Positions 55,651-64,000 of a DNA stretch of 64,000 nucleotides are shown here, piece by piece. The stretch is from assembly GCA_000349905.1 (NCBI GenBank), contig KB722773.1, forward strand, positions 117,720 to 181,719, given 5' to 3'. Source of the stretch: Volvariella volvacea V23. Taxonomy: Eukaryota; Basidiomycota; Agaricomycetes; Agaricales; Pluteaceae. The translations under genes were made by a program, and so were the position numbers. The notes under the pieces were generated by a model. It saw only the letters and a list, made by a program, of their open reading frames with translations. It did not search any database and was not told where the DNA came from. The stretch's first letter is position 1. Every line of letters starts with the position of its first letter.

Positions 55651-57083
55651 TTATAGCGTAAGATCTACAAACACAGGTCGGTGATCACTAGCCAGTAGAC
55701 CATCGTCAGACATTGCAGTCTCCACTTTATACGCGTCCGCTCGCCTAAAATTCCCGAATAAGCATTACCTTGTACTTTTACGAGATCGATTACACTTACC
55801 ATCCACCATTGCTTCCTCCAAAAATAAAATCAATCCTCGACCACACACTTGTATCTTGAGGGTTCCTGAACCCCGTAAATGTCACATACGTAGTCGATAC
55901 CCTCTCTCTTGGGGCATATCCCCTCAGATCTAGCATTTTGAAGTCAGGAAATTCATCAGAGTTTACAGCGAATCTTTCTGCGAAGGTGGAGTTGATTGAG
56001 ACGGGTTGAAGCTGTCCCGTTGTAATGTTGTAGGCTGCTGAATCTCTGCCGGTTGAAGGACTGTTAGTATCACCCATGACCCCAAGCATCATGTATTTTA
56101 GTAACCTAACGCGCAAGAACTAGCCTCAAACCCACCTATTGAAATCGCCCATAACAATCACAGGTCCACCCGTATTAACAGCCTCATATCGCGCCCTCGT
56201 CAAAAGCAAAGAAGCAGCCACTTGCCTCTGGTCATCTGACCGATCGTCTAAATGCGTATTCAACACCGTGATTTTTTTTGCTTCCGAACTTCTTGATGTT
56301 GCTTCGGCAGAAGCATTGAGCTCGAAGCGTGCCACGGTGCATACTCTGAAGGAACCTGCTCCAGGGTATCTAGATGGTTCGAATGGGGTGTCTCTGGTGG
56401 TATGGTGCGGAGTAAGACAAAGCTGGGGCCTAGGCGCCAAGAGCCGGATGGACGGACACCTACGAGAGCCAGAATGAATCGTTTGAGAGCAATGTGAGAT
56501 CTGTCCTGTTTGAGGTAACATGAGCGGTTTAGCTGCGCTCACAGGGGGCTGCTGGAAGGCGTACTTTTTATAGAAGATGGGGCTGAATTCTCCTGCCGCG
56601 ATGCCATCATCACGACCAACGCCGACCTTTTAAGTGGGGATGGTAAAAACGACGTAAAAGTGTTATGTCGAAAGCACAACTTACCCATTCCCATTCGTTA
56701 CCAAGTAATTCGGCAAGGTCACGAACCTGTCTCACGAGCGCCTCCTGAAAACCTTCCAAGCATTGAAGTCGGCTAATGAAATGGCATAACCACGAAATCG
56801 ACACACCTGCTATAGAGACATTTTCGCCTAGCAGCCGCTCCGCAACGCGTATTCTCCTAATACTCCACGGCTGCTCGCTTGTCAATTCCAAAAACTGAGG
56901 TTCAACCAGTGGATCCGGGATATTTTGAAGAGACTCCTGAACAGTGACATCGTTCGGTTGAGCATCGTAGCGTAAATTCCACGTCACGACTCTCATATCT
57001 GATGCCGTAGAGTAGGCGAAGAGGAAGATAGAAACGAAAAGAGCTGTAACCCCAAACCGGCGGAGCTGTATAAATGGGGGCAT
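55651..57083 (-). CDS. Secreted endonuclease/exonuclease/phosphatase (EEP) superfamily protein
   Basis: Seven exons: 57083-56807, 56752-56685, 56626-56565, 56505-56464 (42 nt), 56393-56136, 56045-55800, 55744-55651; GT-AG; 348 aa in frame. An N-terminal hydrophobic stretch (FGVTALFVSIFLFAYSTAS) is a likely signal peptide. EEP motifs: VVTWNLRYD, GFQEAL (metal-binding Glu), VGVGRDDG, FSPIFYKK, LNTHLDDRSD (His/Asp), VIVMGDFNR, SRIDFIF and LASDHRPVFVDL (catalytic His). Substrates in the superfamily range from DNA to phosphoinositides; secretion suggests an extracellular or vacuolar phosphodiesterase. All catalytic motifs present. Confidence 0.92.
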
Positions 57084-57502
57084 GTCAGAGCAGTTTGCCG
57101 AGTATACCTACTCGCCGATCGTGAACAACCAAGGCTTTTATAGTCCTTCCAGTAGCTCGTTCATTGGATGAGTGACACAACACTGAAAACGCACGTTTGA
57201 GTCTCAAAGTCAACAGGCGGCCATGAGAACGAAGAATGAGAAGTCGACTTGTTCCATGTGGTAAGCTGTAGGTTTCACGTGTGGATAAGTGGATGCAAAA
57301 CAATCGTTCTTGGCTCCCCTATCCGTAGAGTGGTGGGTGAAAACGTTGCTGCGCGGGTTGTAGAAGAAGAAACGACTGCGCATACATCCAACTTCGGTTG
57401 CACATGGACACATACAGTAAAGAACTACAACAGAGATACACCTATGGCGATGATCACGATAGGCACAGTATAGGCAAGTAGAATTCAGGAAATCCCGACG
57501 TA
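57084..57502. other. Intergenic region
   Basis: 420 nt between RPF2 3' end and the EEP gene start, both minus strand. No feature recognised. Confidence 0.5.
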
Positions 57503-58737
57503 CTATGACTGTCTCCTCCGCTTCGTCTGGGGCTGAGCCTCCTCCAAATCTGATTCTATCCCAGAATCCTCTTCTCCTTCTTCTTCGTCCTCTCCAGGAG
57601 CAGCCTTCAACCCTTTCATCTTTCTTGTTTGTAATTTTGACAAGTCCTGCTTTCCGATGTGGATTCTTCCTCTCAAGTCTCCCATCTCGTCCACGTCCAT
57701 GTTCTTCCTCTTCTTGCCCAACCCCTGTTCGATGTCTTGCTTCTTGAGCTTAGGTCTCTTCAACGCTTGTTTGAGGAGCTCTGGGTCGGCTGATTGATGC
57801 CGACGAAGAGCGAGGTCGAGTGAGGGTCCCATAGGTGTAAGTTCGACACGAGGAATACGGGTTCCGGACGCCAACAGGCGAATGGTATACGCCCGAATGT
57901 GGATTTTTGGTAGTGCCGTGGTGCTTTCAGAGACGCCTTGAAGATTGGGGGTGGAGTTTACAGTATCGGTTGCGGTATTCAGTCCTTCAGGTGTCGGTCC
58001 TAATGAGATGCTGATGACGTGTTCGATGCCCGGTAGACATATCGAGTCGATAACCTCTCCATTAAAGAAATCTATAAATATAGATTTTAGTTGTGTGAAA
58101 CGGGGGTGCGTGTCGAATAGCTCGGAGGCGAAGTGTATTAGCGGCTTATGACCGGGGGTAGATTTGGGTGTCTAAAATACCGGGGAAGAATTAGGAAAGC
58201 AAGAAGAAACAATAGATACCACTACACACCTTAATTTCGTTCATATCCACATAATTCTCCACACCCATCTCGATCATGTCCAGTACTCGATTGTCAAACA
58301 TCCGCACAAATGTAAGATTGTGTGGTCGCTTTTTTGATGTCTGGCCGACAACGAGCATTGAGGCGTCATTCTTGCTTGCAAAGAACTCTAACGACTCTTG
58401 CGATTTTGAGTTGGCATCGAACGGATGAAGCTCATTCTTTTTTGAGAAAGAGATGCAATGCGGCCGCTTGAGAGCCATCTTCGAGGGTAGATGAATCAGA
58501 AATCAGATGCAAGATAGCTTCAACATTACTTACGAGGTCCTTAAACACTCTATTCAGTACGTCACCTGTATGCGTGCCCTTGATAAAAATGACTTTTCGA
58601 GGGTCCTCTACCTCTTTTGGGAGACGGGCATCGAGAGCACGCTTTGTCCGGGCATTTTTTGGCTTTCTAGTAGTCCATATGGTTGTCAGCGTGGTGAAGA
58701 TATGAGCTTAAATGGAGGCATACACTGTTCTGAGCAT
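57503..58737 (-). CDS. RPF2: Ribosome production factor 2 (Brix domain)
   Basis: Four exons: 58737-58724 (14 nt), 58666-58534, 58478-58230, 58171-57503; 354 aa. The 14-nt first exon encodes MLRTV and joins KPKNARTKRALDARLP, the conserved start of Rpf2. The Brix domain follows (RKVIFIKG, LMALKRPHCISFSKKN, SMLVVGQTSKKRPHNL, VRMFDNRVLDMIEMGV, KPLIHFASELFDTH). The C-terminal third is basic then acidic. Rpf2 works with Rrs1 to bring 5S RNP into pre-60S particles in the nucleolus. Confidence 0.94.
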
Positions 58738-59325
58738 TAGGAAATGTATACAGAGGAGATGCGTAAAAACATATGCAGCCACTCTGTTGTTGATATCTCA
58801 GGGCTTTGCCAAACAAAGGCACGAGATTGGGTCGTTGCCCGATTTAGACATACCTAAAACGCCGCGGCGCCACCAACAATTTGGACACCAGTTTACAGAT
58901 TCGAGATATTGTCATTTCCGCGCTCAAAAAAATAGCGTTAGTCCTTTCCCTCGGACATAGGGTGAGGACACCAATATCTTATCAAATGTAAGGCACTTTG
59001 AGGTGTAAAAGTACCGACTGGACGAACCAGCGGAGCAACCAAGTCAAAAGTAGAAAAGAAGACCTACAAAATGCCAAGGTGTAGACAGAGTAAATGGATA
59101 TCAGGGATGATCTACAAGAGTGTGGGTGAACTAAGATGTCCGAGTCGACCTATTCATCAGTACATGAAATATTAACGTTTCGAGTCGCATTCGATTAATA
59201 CCTGTACTATATTTAATACACTCAGAAACTAGGGTCACTAGAGTATAGTTGTTACATGCTCGTACTTTACCCACGCAATGCACCCAATAGCACCAATTGA
59301 TAACGAAGTTCACCCCCATTCAAGC
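58738..59325. other. Intergenic region
   Basis: Promoter side of RPF2 and 3' side of the F-box relic; no gene, RNA or repeat recognised. Confidence 0.45.
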
Positions 59326-60801
59326 CTAAATTGGCCCTCTGATCATGTCGTTACCATCTCCGTCAACACAACGAATGATGCCGGCCATCCCGTGCAGACA
59401 TTCTTGCAGAACTAGCTGCGATTCTCGTGGATTCAAGATGTATTTGTATACAAGCTTCACCTCTTTCAATGGCCTCGCACAATTGCTTCGGTGTGCGACA
59501 AATTTCGACAGGGCAGTTCGGTCAATCTTGTTCACCACCATCTCGACAAATTCGACGGTGTCCAACTCCGGGAGAAAAGATACCGCGACGTGTCCTACGC
59601 CCCTTTCATGAGTTCCTTCACCCACATTCGTGGAGCGTGTGCAAGAGGAGGTCGGAGGGGAGTTGAGTGACAGGTGTAGTAGACCAATAGACCCTTAGAG
59701 GGATCCTGCGGGTCGGCCAGTACTAGTTCATTTCTTCGATTTTCAATATTCACGAGGAGATGTGGCAAGCGGTACGGCGTAAGAAGAGGTGAGCTGCGCA
59801 AAACCTCGAGAACAACCGCATTGAGTAGAGCTAAAGACGTTCGGCATCCACAAATATGTCCAACTCTATTAATTTTGGAGAACGGATGCGGGAGAGCATA
59901 TCAACGCAGCTTGCCCCGACGTCCTCAGAGATTTTGAGAGAAATGAGGGAGGGGAGTAGCAGAAGGTTGTTAATAGTGGAATGCGTCTGCATCCCGGCCC
60001 TGCTTACACCTCCTCGCAGGCGCGAAAGAGCTCGATCCAAGTAAAGCTGGCGAAGGCTGGTCAAATGTGAGAGCATAGAGTAGAATTCGGCTGCTGTTGG
60101 AGGCGTTTCAGTCGTTAAGGACCTTATGTCCAGCGACAAAAGACTCTGCGAGAAAAACCTTAGGCTGAGGGAACAGTTAATAATGTGGAGACTTTCAAGG
60201 CCGAAAGTCGGTTCCCATTCATGGACAAGCTCTCCGCAATCGGATATTTCAAGACGTTTCAATGGCGATCCGGAGAAATCAATTTTGATTGGCATATTCT
60301 GTATAAGCTTCCCGTGTTCCATCGTCAAAGCTACGATGCGACCCTGCGCCTCCATTACAAAAGGTCCAATGGTCTTCCAATAGTCGTATTGAAAGCGCGG
60401 GGGACCGAAGAACATGGTCAAGGGTAATTCGGCGGGGTATGACCGGCGGAAGAATTCACAAACCCAACGGCGCAGGATGAATGGAATGGTAGTGTTAGCC
60501 CAGAGGAGTGGCATTTCAAAGGCGATGGCTCTCCACCGTTGCGAGACTTGAGAGGTGATAAGGAGTAAGGAAATTACATGTACTTGAAATCATCGACAAG
60601 CACGATCTGTTGATACACCAACACGGTCTCTGAGAGAACATCTGAAGGGAGCCGTAAAACGGGCGCGTAGGAATTTCGGAGGACACGAAGTTGGATGATT
60701 TGGGTCTCTGACTCTGACCGAGCGATCTCCTCGTCGATCATGGCGTGTGCAGTAGACACATTGTCGGTTTGTACTAGCTGGTCGTAGAATGATAGAGCCA
60801 T
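59326..60801 (-). pseudogene. F-box-like/LRR protein gene, disrupted
   Basis: ATG at 60801 (MALSFYDQLV). The F-box-like core LRLPSDVLSETVLVY is followed by an intron-like gap and RWRAIAFEMPLLWAN, then LRR-like segments (LKRLEISDCGELV, LESLHIINC, LTSLRQLYLD, LISLKISEDVG, KLIELDIFVDAE). Coding similarity continues downstream in two other frames: SLALLNAVVLEVL from about 59845, and VSFLPELDTVEFVEMV from about 59600, ending at 59326. No intron of acceptable length explains the two frame changes, so two indels are likely. Such genes are highly expanded in agaricomycetes and often decay. Would act as substrate receptors of SCF ubiquitin ligases. Confidence 0.6.
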
Positions 60802-61502
60802 TAAGCACCGCGATGGCAGTGACAACGCATAATGCTGTGGTTGCTATAGACAGAAGAGAGTAAAACCTTAACCTCAGAGTGGGGTTAGGAGATACTTTGG
60901 CATCGGACCACTTTATCGCGCTCGTTTCGTGTCACTTTGGGAATGAGAAAATGGAATGTAGTAGGAAGAGGACGAGAAGATAGGATGTCCGTCTCCTCTT
61001 TGAGTTGAATTAGATGAGGATAGCATAACGACGTGTTGAGGATGCTTAGATAGCACACAGATTGTTGATTTTTATTCAGAAATCCTATCGGCGTCTACAA
61101 AGAAAAGGACGGAATGAACGACCGGGCAATGTTGAAAAAAAAAATCGACAAAATGCTCAAGAATAAGTGTCGACGTAAGACAGTGGAATTCTTGAGAGAT
61201 ACAAATAAATGATATGTCAAATGAATGAACTCGAAGAGATAAGTACTTTATTGAGCTTATTGTATTAGTACAAGTGCATGACGAAGAGCAGCAAGCCATC
61301 ATAAGATATACGAACAGAGCATATCGTAGGCCAATACAAGACATAATGCAGCGGAAATGCATCTATCTACATAAACATAGTACACGGCATTGCATGGTTC
61401 CTGGGCTATCATGGTGTCATAACCTGAGAGAAGTACCAGTCACTGGCATGGTGGATAGAGGCGGGCAGGAGTGGAAGGGAGGCGTCCGCAACTTGACGGC
61501 CT
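60802..61502. other. Intergenic region
   Basis: 3' side of the glutamate dehydrogenase gene and 5' side of the F-box relic. Contains an A8 run near 61136. No gene recognised. Confidence 0.45.
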
Positions 61503-63270
<1,768 letters not shown>

Positions 63271-63275
63271 ATTGA

Positions 63276-63316
63276 AAGGTAGGGAAAGTTGAGGAGATGA
63301 AGAGAAGAGAAGCTAG
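63276..63316 (-). promoter_or_regulatory. Pyrimidine-rich leader of gdhA
   Basis: On the minus strand the 45 nt before the ATG are almost only C and T (CTTCTCTTCTCTTCATCTCC in the middle). CT-rich tracts at this place are typical of highly expressed fungal genes. The tract ends about 6 nt before the ATG. Confidence 0.5.
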
Positions 63317-64000
63317 TAGAGATTGAACGAGGCCGGGCGACCGGTTGGGGGGGGGCGATGGCCCAGCGGGGCAGCTTATGAGTGCAAATCCTTATCTCTA
63401 AATTTCCTAACCTGTCGACACCCCATGGAGGGATAGCCTGCCATTCAACAGGCACCCACTGGTACATGTGGACGTACGTAGCTTGGAATGAAGGAAAATT
63501 GCCTGGCAATAGGAATGATTCGGAATCCCTTGGGCAGTGTCGCAGCAAAGGCGCAACTTCGGCCGAGTCTTGTCGGTAGGTGACTGTAAGCGAGTGGCGT
63601 CAAACGGAGACAAACAGCCTATATCACCCGCTTTCGCTTCCGCGTCTTGGTAAGTTGGTGCAGGCCCGGTGACCAGCGAGTTAGAAACGAGTCCAGAGCT
63701 AGTGGCATGGTGAGTTCGAGAATAGGGCTCCATGGAGTGCTAATATACAAATAATCTTCAGTTCACGAAACTCACCACAGATGTATACATCGCTGGTCAC
63801 AAGAGATGCCCGCCATGAAAATTTCCATCTGAGCCCAAGGAAATCACGGAGACGCGTGCCACAAAAATAACCACCGAAGGCAAAAACAGAACATGTGGGG
63901 CCTCGAGTCATAAAATCAAATTCGAAAAGAGGTCTGGATGGAAGACGACTTGCCATGCCCGACCTTTGTCCTATCTCCAGCCAATCCCAAAGCTACGAGC
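63317..64000. other. Upstream region of gdhA to window end
   Basis: About 680 nt; contains a G9 run near 63347-63355. No gene recognised before the window edge. Confidence 0.45.

Overview
This window reads as nuclear DNA of a filamentous basidiomycete, most likely an agaricomycete and plausibly Ceratobasidiaceae (Rhizoctonia-like). That placement is an inference from gene content, not a search. Host genes have about 50% GC, many 45-65 nt GT-AG introns, several micro-exons of 7-22 nt, and typical agaricomycete families. Eleven spliced models were worked out by hand and close in frame from start to stop. Two runs of 100 N (21033-21132, 45171-45270) are assembly gaps.

Layout: 1-5692 is the 5' part of a Ty3/gypsy chromovirus-type retrotransposon on the minus strand: LTR, gag, -1 frame pol, and an extra downstream ORF running off the left edge. 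Its pol is dead: three TGA codons, a changed RT active site, and no visible protease Asp. 5906-7480 is an AT-rich relic island that runs into a truncated NACHT NLR-like gene (8704-7419). 10681-14088 carries a secreted cupredoxin-like gene and a macro-domain gene, both plus. 14100-20640 is a large AT-rich island with decayed copies of an unrecognised intron-containing family (family A), a solo LTR and LTR fragments. It ends beside a Crinkler-header gene (22372-20653, minus).

23115-27127 holds two decayed genes: a phosphatidylserine-decarboxylase-2-like 5' relic and a membrane-protein relic. 27315-36414 holds a secreted carboxylesterase, tRNA-Thr(UGU), a secreted GH16 glucanase-like enzyme, a TPR/CCCH zinc-finger gene and a lipase-like gene with one internal stop. 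36640-42118 is a head-to-head pair: the spindle-checkpoint gene MAD1 (minus) and a DUF262 gene (plus). 43293-45745 is a second repeat island with a solo LTR that keeps its 5-bp target duplication. 50248-64000 returns to host genes: an unrecognised gene, a secreted endonuclease/exonuclease/phosphatase-family gene, RPF2, a broken F-box/LRR gene and NADP-glutamate dehydrogenase.

Overall, a gene-rich host background is cut by AT-rich islands whose repeats differ mainly by C/T and G/A changes. Fast-evolving families (NLR, Crinkler header, F-box, relics) sit beside or inside the islands; housekeeping genes sit away from them. The most notable items are family A, the chimeric end of the NLR gene, the Crinkler-header gene, the extra ORF after the integrase chromodomain, and the run of 16-, 7- and 10-nt exons in the DUF262 gene.
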